Positions 24,007-33,171 of a stretch of 47,292 bases of DNA are shown here, piece by piece. A program made the position numbers and the translations under genes. The notes beneath the pieces are model-generated. The model ran no database searches and was not told the origin of the DNA. It saw only the letters and a program-made list of their open reading frames with translations. The stretch lies in the NCBI GenBank assembly GCA_012031965.1, contig JAAUSC010000030.1, positions 1 through 47,292 on the forward strand, read 5' to 3'. The DNA is from Scytonema sp. RU_4_4 (lineage in GTDB: Bacteria > Cyanobacteriota > Cyanobacteriia > Cyanobacteriales > Nostocaceae). Each line of letters starts with the position of its first letter. Position 1 is the first letter of the stretch.

Positions 24007-25728
24007 ATGACAAACACGACAAATAGACCAAAGAAATTTGAGCGCGAACTGATCGTCGTTATAAAACCTGAAGCTGGAGTGCGGGCAACAAGGGAAGGAA
24101 TTAGATCCATTACCGCTGCAAATATTAATCCTTTAGCTGAATTACTTGCCTCTGAAAATGCCACAATGCGACCATTGTTCGGTTTGAGTGAAGAGCGGAT
24201 GCAAGCCAGAACAGATTCTTTAGCTACCGAGAATAACACAGATGTGCCAGATCTATCCGTTTATTACAAAATAGATGCTCCCGATGAACGATTGGAAGAA
24301 ATAGCTTCCCGTTTGCGCGAACAGGAAATTGTGGAAGCTGCTTACGTGAAGCCAGCACCAGAACTACCCATCGCTCTGGATCTGAGAAATCAAACGCTCA
24401 ATTTCATGCAGGCAAGAGCAGCGGAAGCACCGCCAGTTACTCCTGATTTTAGTACCCGTCAGACTTATCTCAATACTGCTCCAAACGGCATTGATGCCCG
24501 TTATGCATGGACAATACCAGGTGGTAGCGGTGGTGGTGTTCAAATTATCGATATAGAAGGTGCTTGGCGTTTTAGCCACGAAGACCTTATACAAAACCAG
24601 GGGGGTATCGTCGGCGGTTCTCCAGCAGATGACGAGGTTTGGCGAAATCACGGCACTGCTGTTGTTGGGGTATTGGGGTGCGATCGCAACTCCTATGGTT
24701 GTACAGGAATTTGCCCAGATGCGAGTGTCCGTGCCATTTCTATTTTTGGTGAACTAGGCACGGCAGCAGCAATTCGTCAAGCTGCTGATGCTCTGAATCC
24801 GGGGGACATTATTCTCATAGAACTCCACGCACCTGGACCCCGTGCTACCGGAAGTGGACAAGAAGGCTTCATTGCAATGGAGTGGTGGCCCGACAACTTT
24901 GATGCCATACGCTATGCGACCAGAAAGGGTGTCATTGTGATCGAAGCCGCAGGTAACGGCGCAGAAAATTTGGATGACCCAATTTACAACACCCCAAGTC
25001 CTGGATTTCCGCGCAATTGGTCTAACCCATTTAATCGCACCAATCGTGATTCTGGTGCAATTTTAGTGGGAGCTGGTGCCCCGCCTCCAGGAACCCACGG
25101 ACAGAACCACGGTCCTGACAGATCGCGCTTAGGCTTCTCTAATTATGGCTCAGCAGTTGATGCTCAAGGCTGGGGAAGCGAGGTGACAACCTGCGGTTAC
25201 GGCGACTTACAGGGAGGTCCAAGTGAAGACGAATGGTATACCGATCGATTTAGTGGTACTTCCAGCGCTTCACCTGTTGTAGTTGGTGCTATGGCTTGCG
25301 TCCAAGGAGTTTTACATGCCCGTGGTACGAGTCCTCTCACTCCTGCCAAAGCAAGGGATTTACTCCGAAGCACAGGCTCACCTCAACAAGATGCACCCGG
25401 ACGCCCTAGCAACCAACGCATTGGTAACCGTCCCAATGTCCGCGAGATGATTACAAAGCTGCTTGGGCCTAATCGCAAAGTTGTAATTTATTCCGACAGC
25501 GAACATCGAGGTATCAGCCAAGAACTAGAGCCGGGTAGTTACGACCTCAACAAACTTACTATTGGCAACGATTCTTTAAGTTCTTTGCGTATACCCTCAG
25601 GAATGCGAGTCATCCTTTACGAACATACTGGGTTTACAGGTCAAAGCAAGGAGTTTACTTCAGACACTGCTTATGTAGGTGATGACTTCAATGATAAAAC
25701 ATCCTCGCTGGAAGTTTTTTTCACATAA
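24007..25728 (+). CDS. S8 subtilisin-like peptidase with C-terminal beta/gamma-crystallin domain
   Basis: A 573-aa protein. Residues about 160-480 are an S8 protease domain with the catalytic triad Asp182 (IIDIEGAW), His215 (WRNHGTAVVG) and Ser419 (FSGTSSASPVV), plus oxyanion Asn317 (EAAGNG). The N-terminal 150 residues resemble an inhibitor-like propeptide. Residues about 491-573 hold two Greek-key beta/gamma-crystallin motifs (VVIYSDSEHRGISQELEPGS and VILYEHTGFTGQSKEF), which often bind calcium. No signal peptide is apparent, so it is either cytosolic or exported by another route. It is on the same strand as the eCIS but 890 bases downstream; cargo status is an inference only. No strong ribosome binding site precedes the ATG. 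Confidence 0.9.
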   Translation: MTNTTNRPKKFERELIVVIKPEAGVRATREGIRSITAANINPLAELLASENATMRPLFGLSEERMQARTDSLATENNTDVPDLSVYYKIDAPDERLEEIASRLREQEIVEAAYVKPAPELPIALDLRNQTLNFMQARAAEAPPVTPDFSTRQTYLNTAPNGIDARYAWTIPGGSGGGVQIIDIEGAWRFSHEDLIQNQGGIVGGSPADDEVWRNHGTAVVGVLGCDRNSYGCTGICPDASVRAISIFGELGTAAAIRQAADALNPGDIILIELHAPGPRATGSGQEGFIAMEWWPDNFDAIRYATRKGVIVIEAAGNGAENLDDPIYNTPSPGFPRNWSNPFNRTNRDSGAILVGAGAPPPGTHGQNHGPDRSRLGFSNYGSAVDAQGWGSEVTTCGYGDLQGGPSEDEWYTDRFSGTSSASPVVVGAMACVQGVLHARGTSPLTPAKARDLLRSTGSPQQDAPGRPSNQRIGNRPNVREMITKLLGPNRKVVIYSDSEHRGISQELEPGSYDLNKLTIGNDSLSSLRIPSGMRVILYEHTGFTGQSKEFTSDTAYVGDDFNDKTSSLEVFFT

Positions 25729-25951
25729 GTCTTTCCAACATAAAGAATCAAAAACTTTCAATGGTTTCTTGTGCGGAATTTCCTTAAAATGGCGTGATCT
25801 AAGACAAGAGGTTTAGTTTGATTTTAGTCTTTGGAGCAAGTTTACTTCGGTAGTGCGAAGTATGAAGAAAAGACACACTGTAACATATTATACTTTAACG
25901 GGCGGCGAAACTGCGTGAACAAATAACGCTTAACAACCACCACTCATAAAC

Positions 25952-26413
25952 TCATACAAGTTCAGTAAACTCGAAAACATCGTATTCGCTACCGCGCAGT
26001 ACAGATTCGATGTGTTTACCTTGTAAGCGTTTACCAAAAGTGACTTCTAACATGCCCCAAATCGTACCAAGCGTAAAAGTACATGTACGTTTTGATCCTT
26101 GGGGTTCATCTGTAGAACATAAGGTTTCTGATGTGTATACTTTGATGAATTCACCTTCTTTAGTGATTTTTTTAACTATACACAGACGACTACCATTTTT
26201 GCCCAGAGCAAAACTGATTTTGTCAGTTAATTCATCAAAAGATATGGATGAGTCTGTTAGGGCTAATTCTTTGGCTAAGACTTTACCACGATGACGACCT
26301 GCTGATATTAAGGCGATCGCAGTCGCTTTTTCACCTAAAGCCTCTTCCATACCTATAATTGCCGCCTTAAAACAGACAATACTATTAAAATCTCCTAAAT
26401 TAGGACGTAACAT
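25952..26413 (-). CDS. V4R-like (hydrocarbon/small-ligand-binding) domain protein
   Basis: A 153-aa soluble protein. The C-terminal 90 residues have a V4R-like pattern: the YTSETLCSTDEPQGSKRTC segment with paired Cys, then FTLGTIWGMLEVTFGKRLQG, then a YDVFEF end. V4R domains bind small hydrophobic ligands and are often found with signalling or trafficking proteins. The start is supported by AGGAG about 8 bases before the ATG. The next gene upstream on the same strand encodes a Roadblock/LC7 protein 239 bases away; the combination suggests a small signalling module. The family call is by pattern and moderately sure. Confidence 0.6.
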   Translation of the reverse strand: MLRPNLGDFNSIVCFKAAIIGMEEALGEKATAIALISAGRHRGKVLAKELALTDSSISFDELTDKISFALGKNGSRLCIVKKITKEGEFIKVYTSETLCSTDEPQGSKRTCTFTLGTIWGMLEVTFGKRLQGKHIESVLRGSEYDVFEFTELV

Positions 26414-26652
26414 CTATCAAACTCCTGTTAATTCAGTATTTACGCTTGATTATGAATTCAGGCTGACATAAGTTAGGTTTTTGAAATCGACCACAGATGT
26501 ACAAAGATATACACAGATAGACATAGATCAATGATCCGTTTGCGTTCGTATCTATCTTGATGTTCACTTTGCTAAAACATTGAGATGGGAATATTTTAAG
26601 ATATAAAATCAGTAACCTAAAAATCGGTGTAGGGACTGTTTTGTATTCCCAG

Positions 26653-27021
26653 TCAGTTCAACAGGGGTGCAATTCTAGAAACAGCACGTTTTACCTCCAG
26701 AAACAGCAAACCTTGCTTGACTTCAGCACCAGCAAGCACTAACAAAACAGCATCAGTACCACAACTAACCAACACACCATAGCCTTTTTCCCCTTCCACA
26801 ACAATACGCTCTACATTCCCACGAGCCAGCTCGCGACCGATGCGTTCACCCAATGAGAGTATGGATGCAGACATAGCAGCAGTACGTTCTTCATCCATTG
26901 CACTCGGTAAAACAGAGGCTAGAGCTAAACCATCTGGGCTGACCAAAGCTGCACCTTGAACCTCAGAAGTTCCTGAAACAAAGTTTTGCAGTTCGTCTTG
27001 CAGCATCGAGATGTTTATCAT
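26653..27021 (-). CDS. Roadblock/LC7 domain protein
   Basis: A 122-aa protein covering one whole Roadblock/LC7 (longin-like) domain: LQDELQNFVSGTSEVQGAAL, VSPDGLALASVLP, SASILSLGERIGRELARGNV, and VVEGEKGYGVLVSCG before the last helix. Family members such as MglB act as GTPase regulators or scaffolds in polarity and motility. The ribosome binding site GGAGG precedes the ATG by 8 bases. No partner small GTPase gene is in the window. The 230 bases between this gene and the V4R-like gene hold no gene. Confidence 0.85.
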   Translation of the reverse strand: MINISMLQDELQNFVSGTSEVQGAALVSPDGLALASVLPSAMDEERTAAMSASILSLGERIGRELARGNVERIVVEGEKGYGVLVSCGTDAVLLVLAGAEVKQGLLFLEVKRAVSRIAPLLN

Positions 27022-27729
27022 CGGTTTTCCTCCATGAATTTTTGATACAAATATGTTTGAGTGCTTACTGCTACTACTAGTGAAAGCGTGACAGCGATCG
27101 CAACAAACTACTAAATAAGTAACAAGGAAAAATTTGGGGTAACAGGATAAAGATTTAAAGATTATAAAAATATTTATACCTCAATACGGTTCAGTTAAGA
27201 AGAATGCTTGGTTGAGTAGAGTGCAAGCGTTACCCAATAAATGCTTGATATCGTCCAGTTTCTTTCCTTAACGTAACCTACGCCAGTATTAGTTTTTAGC
27301 CTTCTCTTAATCGTACTGACTTTATACATATTTTTATTTTGAAGTCATTGATGCTACTACTTTACTCAACTGAATGTGCTTTTTACTAGTACAATAATGG
27401 CAGTTTTTCGGTTTATACTTATATATATCAGTTTTGCTGGTATTTTTACAGTCAAGAATTGTGAAGATAAGTTATCAGCATCAGAAAATGCCTTACGAAA
27501 GACGGTGAGAAAGCCCATTCCTTGTGCGGATGGGATGAATCGTCGCACGCCGTCAGACAATTTTGGATTTTAGATTTTGGAAAATGATTGCGACAGATGG
27601 ATAGCCAAAAAGCTTAGTCAATAACTCTTTTACAATTCCATTATCTAATATCTAAAATCCAACATGGTATTAGTCGGTTGTCTCCTTTCTTTATTGGCTA
27701 AATTGAAAGAAATGAAGAAGAAATCACTT
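27022..27729. other. Gene-free stretch, includes a solo MITE end
   Basis: About 700 bases with no convincing gene. An 18-base copy of the MITE end CAATACGGTTCAGTTAAG lies at 27182-27199, identical to the left end of the element at 29459. Around 27500-27560 the minus strand reads GVRRFIPSAQGMGFLTVFRK, a peptide I associate with translated ends of decayed transposon-flanking sequence; this is weak. AT-rich sequence before 27730 is the likely promoter region of the dehydrogenase. Confidence 0.5.
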
Positions 27730-28740
27730 ATGCGTGCAATGATTTTGGAGACACCGCGAAAACCCCTGCGGTTAGCTGATTTGCCAGTACCAAAACCTAA
27801 TCCACAACAGGTCTTGATTCACGTTCATGCTTGTGCTGTTTGTCGTACAGATTTGCATATTGTGGATGGGGAATTGACACACCCAAAATGTCCTCTGGTA
27901 CCTGGACATCAAATTGTCGGTACAGTGGAGGCAATTGGAGAAAATGTGAAAAAATTTCATGTGGGTAGTCGCGTTGGTGTTCCCTGGTTAGGTCATACTT
28001 GCAATCGCTGTCGCTACTGTCTTTCTGGGCGTGAAAACCTTTGTGACTATGCCCAATTCACAGGTTATAACCTTGATGGCGGCTATGCAGAGTGGACTGT
28101 CGCTGATGAAAGTTTCTGCTTTCCTATTCCTGACGACTATCCTGACTTGCAGGCTGCACCACTATTATGTGGAGGATTAATTGGCTATCGTGCTTACAGA
28201 ATGACTGGCGATGCCGAAAAAATAGGTTTTTATGGCTTTGGTTCAGCAGCACACATTTTGATTCAACTTGCTCGTTATCAAGGTCGTCAAGTCTTTGCCT
28301 TTACGCGCTCTGGTGACACTCAGGGACAAGAGTTTGCCCGTCAGTTAGGGGCAATTTGGGCAGGTAACTCAGATGCATTACCCCCAGAACCATTGGATGC
28401 AGCGATTATTTTTGCTCCAGTCGGGAAACTTGTCCCAGCGGCTTTGCGTGCAGTAGCCAAAGGCGGTGTGGTGGTTTGTGCTGGTATCCACATGAGTGAG
28501 ATTCCATCTTTTCCTTATGACATTCTTTGGGAGGAAAGGGTTTTGCGGTCTGTTGCAAATCTTACTCGTACAGATGGAGAAGAGTTTCTCGCATTAGCCC
28601 CGAAAATCCCTATCCGTACACAAGTGAATCTGTTTCCACTGAGTCAGGCAAATGATGCTCTAGATGCCCTTCGCAATGGCAAAATTGAAGGAACAGCCGT
28701 GTTAGTTGTTGACCCAGCTAAGGCTTCTCAAAACGCCTAA
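27730..28740 (+). CDS. Zinc-dependent alcohol dehydrogenase family protein
   Basis: A 336-aa medium-chain dehydrogenase. It has the catalytic-zinc Cys and GH segments (CAVCRTDLHIVDGEL, CPLVPGHQIVGTVEAIG), the structural-zinc loop CNRCRYCLSGRENLC, and an NAD(P) Rossmann motif YGFGSAAHILIQLA. The probable reaction is NAD(P)-dependent oxidation of an alcohol or reduction of an aldehyde; the substrate cannot be read. The ATG at 27730 (MRAMILETP) matches the usual family start; upstream in-frame ATGs at 27664 and 27712 would add 6 to 22 Lys/Leu-rich residues. The last 23 bases overlap the convergent acylphosphatase gene. Confidence 0.92.
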   Translation: MRAMILETPRKPLRLADLPVPKPNPQQVLIHVHACAVCRTDLHIVDGELTHPKCPLVPGHQIVGTVEAIGENVKKFHVGSRVGVPWLGHTCNRCRYCLSGRENLCDYAQFTGYNLDGGYAEWTVADESFCFPIPDDYPDLQAAPLLCGGLIGYRAYRMTGDAEKIGFYGFGSAAHILIQLARYQGRQVFAFTRSGDTQGQEFARQLGAIWAGNSDALPPEPLDAAIIFAPVGKLVPAALRAVAKGGVVVCAGIHMSEIPSFPYDILWEERVLRSVANLTRTDGEEFLALAPKIPIRTQVNLFPLSQANDALDALRNGKIEGTAVLVVDPAKASQNA

Positions 28741-29026
28741 CTTCAAATCCCCGTAAACCTTCTGGTTTCTCGTACTCTACCAGTACATCTTTCACCATAG
28801 CAGCGGGTGGTCCTTGGTAACACCAGCGAATCATTTGTTCTACAACCGTCTGGCTACCTTCAAACACTGCTTCCACGCAACCATCAGGGAGATTTCGCAC
28901 CCAACCTGTCAATCCTAGTTGGGTAGCTGTATCCACAGTGGAGTAGCGATAACCCACTCCTTGAACTCTCCCAGAAATGAATACATGAGCGCGGACTTGC
29001 TTTGGGTGCGGTGTGGTATTCTGCAT
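28718..29026 (-). CDS. acyP: Acylphosphatase
   Basis: A 102-aa protein with the full acylphosphatase signature: VFISGRVQGVGYRYS, containing the catalytic Arg, and GWVRNLPDGCVEAVFEG, containing the catalytic Asn. It hydrolyses acyl phosphates such as carbamoyl or acetyl phosphate in the cytosol. The length is normal, with a short N-terminal extension (MQNTTPHPKQ). It is convergent with the alcohol dehydrogenase and divergent from the DUF1823 gene 80 bases away, so a shared promoter region is likely. Confidence 0.95.
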   Translation of the reverse strand: MQNTTPHPKQVRAHVFISGRVQGVGYRYSTVDTATQLGLTGWVRNLPDGCVEAVFEGSQTVVEQMIRWCYQGPPAAMVKDVLVEYEKPEGLRGFEVRRFEKP

Positions 29027-29106
29027 TAACTGGTCAAGTCCTTACTATTTCCAGCCTACCCTGTTTATTATGCACCAGAGAATTCTTAATTCCAACTAAC
29101 TTGTGT

Positions 29107-29475
29107 ATGTCTAACTTACCACCACTCACAACAGAAACTATTTGGGCAATTCTCAATGAGGACATTGATGATGCGACAGTCAATCAATTAGTATGGTCTT
29201 ACTTGGGGTATCACTATGACTCCTTAACAGGACAGTGGGACATTCAGGAAGTCGCACCAGAGTGGCGGGATGAGTACCCAGAACCACCCAATTTTATTGA
29301 CTCTCGCTCCGCAACAGTTAAACTCACTCGTTCCATTCCTCCAGAAAACAAACAGTTATTGAAAGAAAAACTGGGTTTTAAAGGTTATAAAATTGGTGAT
29401 TTTGGACCTCGGCAAACACGTAGGGCAACAGCAGCAAACTGGTTGTTAAGTTATATGCCAATACGGTTCAGTTAA
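29107..29475 (+). CDS. DUF1823 family protein with C-terminus replaced by a MITE
   Basis: A 122-aa cyanobacterial protein of unknown function: LPPLTTETIWAILNEDIDD, LGYHYDSLTGQWD, PPNFIDSRSATVKLTRSIPP, and FKGYKIGDFGPRQTRRATAA. The ATG at 29107 matches the family start. A 182-bp MITE (29459-29640) inserted after SYM near the end. The present end is PIRFS; reading past the element in the duplicated target gives the likely original end QLSNSQLE followed by a stop. Only about eight residues were lost, so the protein may still work. It is conserved in oxygenic phototrophs; no mechanism is known to me. Confidence 0.85.
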   Translation: MSNLPPLTTETIWAILNEDIDDATVNQLVWSYLGYHYDSLTGQWDIQEVAPEWRDEYPEPPNFIDSRSATVKLTRSIPPENKQLLKEKLGFKGYKIGDFGPRQTRRATAANWLLSYMPIRFS

Positions 29476-29640
29476 GGATAAGGTAGGTTGGGTTGACGTA
29501 AGGAAACCCAACACAAAACGTTTATTGTTGGGTTGCGCTACGCTTAAACGCCAGACGCCGTGACAGTGGGAAACCCTCCTGGAGCTTACGCTCCCCAACC
29601 TACGCCGTTTAAGGTTTTTGGCTCTAACTGAACCGTATTG
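29459..29640. mobile_element. MITE with perfect 16-bp TIRs and 10-bp target duplication
   Basis: CAATACGGTTCAGTTA (29459-29474) is mirrored by TAACTGAACCGTATTG (29625-29640). The flanks carry AGTTATATGC on both sides (29449-29458 and 29641-29650). Inside are GTAGGTTGGGT (29482-29492) and CCCAACCTAC (29594-29603). It has no coding capacity. The target duplication and perfect ends show a recent insertion. Confidence 0.88.
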
Positions 29641-29797
29641 AGTTATATGCAACTCAGTAACAGTCAATTGGAGTGAGAAAACGAAAATATTCTTACAAAA
29701 GTGCTTAACCAATATTTAGAACCACAGATAAATCATCCGTGTGCATCTGTGTCCATCTGTGGTTTTATTTTCATGACTCTTGACTTTTACAGGAAGC

Positions 29798-30169
29798 TTA
29801 ATCATCAAGTGATTTACTCGGTACTTCAACTGCTGTTACATCAATTGTGCCTTCTGGAGTCAAGCGCTGAAAATGTCCCTGTTGCACCATCAACTGTTCC
29901 CCACAATTAGGACACTGCAACCCAGAGTGCTTTAAACCCGTAAATTCGTATTCACAAACGGGACATTGGTCGGTAACCAAGTTGTATTGCAGCCACCAGC
30001 GAAACCCAAAAAAAACGAGAATTGGTGCCAACAATAATAGCCCAACAATGATCAGCAAGGAGTTAACCAACCAGCCCAAGCCTAATGACGCTAGCAACCA
30101 TGTTATAGCTAGCAAGGTGAGCCAAGGGCGTAAATTAGACAGATTAAACTGAAAGGTTTTAAGGCTCAT
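29798..30169 (-). CDS. Membrane protein with C-terminal zinc ribbon
   Basis: A 123-aa protein. An N-terminal hydrophobic region (about residues 15-60) can span the membrane twice: LTLLAITWLLASLGLGWLV, then LLIIVGLLLLAPILVFFGF. It is followed by a CPVCEYEFTGLKHSGLQCPNC zinc-ribbon pattern, and the tail is cytosolic and acidic. I do not recognise a named family. The ribbon could bind nucleic acid or another protein at the membrane. It is a lone gene on the minus strand; the 3' neighbour region holds the MITE. Confidence 0.75.
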   Translation of the reverse strand: MSLKTFQFNLSNLRPWLTLLAITWLLASLGLGWLVNSLLIIVGLLLLAPILVFFGFRWWLQYNLVTDQCPVCEYEFTGLKHSGLQCPNCGEQLMVQQGHFQRLTPEGTIDVTAVEVPSKSLDD

Positions 30170-30436
30170 TTTTTAAATGTCTCTTGCTCTCCCTCTAGGA
30201 TAGCGATTTTAGTGACACACTCCCACCAGTCCGCTCCTCCCTTGGGAATTCAAAATATGCCCTCCCTTCCCCGCTACAAAGAACAAAATATAGCGTTTGC
30301 GCAGCTCCTCCCTTAGGAGGTACAAAATATGCCCTAAGCCCTATACCCTATGAGTGCGGGTAGGCTGCACGCAATTCGTAGCTCCTCCGCAAGATGCAAA
30401 AAATTAGTTATAAAACTCAACAAAGTGTACTTTTGA

Positions 30437-31639
30437 CTATGAACTCTTAACGCAAGACAAAAGCTGTTCTTTCAATCTCTTTTCAAAAGCATCTATACCA
30501 AATAGGGCGATCGCCTGTTCTCGCAACCATTGTCCATCGCAACGTTGGTCATCCCCTTTGAGCATTTCTATACACGCTATTGCCACCGCATTTGGATCGC
30601 GGTATGGGACTCGCCATCCCAGTTTACCATCCTGCAATGGATCGGCTGACCCATCCGCATCGCCAGACAGCACGGGGACACCACAAGCCATCGCCTCTAA
30701 GTAGACAATACCAAAACCCTCAGCAGAAGGCATGACGTAAGCATCAGCAAGACGGTAGTGTTCTACCAATTCTTCTGTAGGTACGAACCCAGCAAAAATA
30801 ACGCGATCACCGAAGGTGGCGGCTTCCGCATCGCCAACGCCTAAATCTTGAGCCAGCTTGGCTAATCGAGATTGATCATCACCACGCCCAACAACCAAAT
30901 ATTTGACTTCAGGAAAAACGTGAGCTATTTGCGGTAACGCTTGAATCGTAACATCTACACCTTTATAAATGTCACCTGACCACAGTCGCGCCACGGTCAT
31001 CAGTACCTTTGCTCCTGTCAAACCATAACGCTCTAACAACACAGTTGATTTTGTTCCTGGAGTAAAGATATTACCATTCACAGCACAAGGTAATAGTTTG
31101 ACTTTGCGAGGGTCAAGGTTATTAGCAGTACAGGCAACTTGACAAGTGTAGCGACTTACTGTCCAAATTTGTGCTGCTTTTTGCAAACTAGATTTCATCA
31201 GGGTTGGTAACGCCTCCCAAACTTCTTTACCATGAGTCATCACCGTGTAAGGAATTCCCAAAAGTTGGCACAAAAGACCAACTAGGGGAGCAAGGTTTAC
31301 ATGACCACAGAAAACGTGCTCTGGTCGCCGGCGCAACAGATGGGAGAGTAACGCCATAGTTATTCTGACTCGTCCCAGTTGAGGAGACTGCGATTTAAAG
31401 TAATGAAATTTTAAACGGTCTGACTCAAAAGGATTTGAGCAGCAATGACTATCTCTAAGTAAAAAGACTTCTGCATAGAAAGGTTCATTAAACGCTAAAT
31501 AAGCCTGAAATATATCCTTTATATATGATTGAATTCCGCCTTCTCGTTCAAAAACTTCTAGAAAGACGAAGACTTGATTCACTTTTGGTTTCCAATGTTG
31601 ACTGAAATCTGTACGTTCTACTCTGAGAAACTTATCCAT
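30437..31639 (-). CDS. GT-B glycosyltransferase, family 4 type
   Basis: A 400-aa protein. The N-terminal half is an acceptor domain (VFLEVFEREGGIQSYIKDIF, FCGHVNLAPLVGLLCQLLG, YTVMTHGKEVWEALP). The C-terminal half is a donor-binding domain with VLMTVARLWSGDIYKGVDV, YLVVGRGDDQSRL and the EX7E motif region (AEGFGIVYLEAMACGVPVLS). It transfers a sugar from a nucleotide donor, probably to a polysaccharide or glycolipid; the acceptor is unknown. There is no transmembrane helix. About 200 bases separate it from the RsbW-like gene upstream. Confidence 0.92.
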   Translation of the reverse strand: MDKFLRVERTDFSQHWKPKVNQVFVFLEVFEREGGIQSYIKDIFQAYLAFNEPFYAEVFLLRDSHCCSNPFESDRLKFHYFKSQSPQLGRVRITMALLSHLLRRRPEHVFCGHVNLAPLVGLLCQLLGIPYTVMTHGKEVWEALPTLMKSSLQKAAQIWTVSRYTCQVACTANNLDPRKVKLLPCAVNGNIFTPGTKSTVLLERYGLTGAKVLMTVARLWSGDIYKGVDVTIQALPQIAHVFPEVKYLVVGRGDDQSRLAKLAQDLGVGDAEAATFGDRVIFAGFVPTEELVEHYRLADAYVMPSAEGFGIVYLEAMACGVPVLSGDADGSADPLQDGKLGWRVPYRDPNAVAIACIEMLKGDDQRCDGQWLREQAIALFGIDAFEKRLKEQLLSCVKSS

Positions 31640-31839
31640 AGTTGACGACTTTGGTTAAAGACTAGCTTTCTCAAACCACTGATTTGTAGTCTATCGAACT
31701 GAAAATTGCTGTCACTGTGAAGTCAAAATATGACTTAGTTAGTGGTAAAGCTGGGAAGCATTTTCTTCCAACACTCCCCACTTTCCCGCAACTTTGAAAC
31801 ACCCTGCATATTCTTGCCTATTTTTATTTGCTCTTACAG

Positions 31840-32277
31840 CTACCCCTGTAAACCATACTTGACGATGAGCAGGCAATTCCTGCCATCTGCACCACGTTCA
31901 TAGACAACGTGATCAGCCAAACGCCGCAGGAGAAACCATCCATACCCTCCTACTTGAAGTGTACCTGGCTCTGGTTCTTCAAGTGCATCAGGATTAAAAG
32001 GTTTTCCATGATCCCAAATTCTAATCTCCAAGCGATCAATCCATAAAGAAACATCAATCTCTATAGTTGTTTCTGGAGGTAAAGCATGATGAGCATGACG
32101 CACGGCGTTGGTAAAGCCTTCTGCTAATGCTAGGTTGAGACGATAGAGCTGACTTTCTGACCAACCAAGTTGAGGCAAGTGTTGCAGACAAAATTGTTCA
32201 AACCATTGTTGCACCTGGTTTAGAAGCTTTAGTTCGCTTTTCACCGTCAGATGGTCTTGCTGCACTATGCTTAGCAT
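31840..32277 (-). CDS. RsbW-like ATP-binding anti-sigma/serine kinase protein
   Basis: A 145-aa protein with the HATPase_c_2 fold: RLNLALAEGFTNAVRHAHHA (N-box with Glu and Asn), LEIRIWDHGKPFNPDALEEP (G1 box), and GGYGWFLLRRLADHVVYER (G2 region), then a final strand. Such proteins bind ATP and phosphorylate anti-anti-sigma partners or bind sigma factors; in cyanobacteria they take part in partner-switching signalling. No STAS partner gene is adjacent. The length is typical. Confidence 0.9.
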   Translation of the reverse strand: MLSIVQQDHLTVKSELKLLNQVQQWFEQFCLQHLPQLGWSESQLYRLNLALAEGFTNAVRHAHHALPPETTIEIDVSLWIDRLEIRIWDHGKPFNPDALEEPEPGTLQVGGYGWFLLRRLADHVVYERGADGRNCLLIVKYGLQG

Positions 32278-32487
32278 TGACCTTGACTTAATGATAAATA
32301 AGTGAAAAATGTTTTTACCTTTCGTGTACTACAGATTTGAAATTTTGAAATGACATCTCCATAGAAAATTAAAATCCAAGATTTCACTTGGATAATTATA
32401 AATTAACGCCTGTTTATTTCTCAAGAAAAGCACATCTTGTACTTGCCGAGAAACTCACAGGCGTCAAAGCACTTTATGGTGACTAAT

Positions 32488-32970
32488 TTAGAACAGTCCA
32501 AAAGTGAAGGACTTATCTATTGGGAAAGTAGCACCAATTCCCAACCATATAGTCACTAAGGTGCCAATTAAGAACACCGTAGTTGCAACTGGACGACGGA
32601 ACGGGTTTTGGAATTTATTGACGTTCTCAATAAAGGGAACAAGAATCAGTCCTAGGGGTACAGCAGCCATCAATAACACCCCTAAGAGTTTGTTAGGAAC
32701 TGAACGCAAAATCTGAAAAACAGGATAGAGGTACCATTCGGGTAGAATTTCCAGCGGTGTTGCGAAGGGATTTGCTGGTTCTCCAGCCATGGCGGGATCT
32801 AATACAGATAGAGCTACAATACAAGCAAAAGATCCCATAATAACAACTGGGAAGACATACAGCAGGTCATTAGGCCAAGCTGGTTCGCCGTAGTAGTTAT
32901 GACCCATGCCTTTTGCCAGTTTGGCTCTTAACTTTGGATCGCTCAGATCAGGTTTTTTCTGTGTCGCCAT
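32488..32970 (-). CDS. petD: Cytochrome b6f complex subunit IV
   Basis: A 160-aa thylakoid membrane protein with three transmembrane helices. It starts [20 protein letters not shown] and has the [14 protein letters not shown] motif of the Qo site and the [20 protein letters not shown] segment. With cytochrome b6 it forms the quinol-oxidising core of the b6f complex. It lies 201 bases downstream of petB on the same strand, the usual petBD operon. A possible 8-bp stem (ACGCCTGT at 32406 with ACAGGCGT at 32457) follows the gene. The full length is normal. Confidence 0.98.
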   Translation of the reverse strand: MATQKKPDLSDPKLRAKLAKGMGHNYYGEPAWPNDLLYVFPVVIMGSFACIVALSVLDPAMAGEPANPFATPLEILPEWYLYPVFQILRSVPNKLLGVLLMAAVPLGLILVPFIENVNKFQNPFRRPVATTVFLIGTLVTIWLGIGATFPIDKSFTFGLF

Positions 32971-33171
32971 TTTTTAATGTGCTCTCCTGCTTAAATTGAT
33001 TTAAAGCTTTTGTCAAAGCCATCACCAAGTGTAGGCATTAGCTTTTAGCTTAAGGATGTGAGCGTTTGTTCTTTTGTCTGTTATGTTTTTGTTTGATTTT
33101 TCATCAGGCTAGAACAAACGATTCCATCTTGGAACTAGCAGCTCACATGCCCAATTGCTCACAACTTGCGG

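Noticed and set aside
27366-27573. Small frames on both strands before the dehydrogenase
   Set aside because: Overlap each other, lack ribosome binding sites; a peptide like decayed transposon-flank sequence is the only hint.
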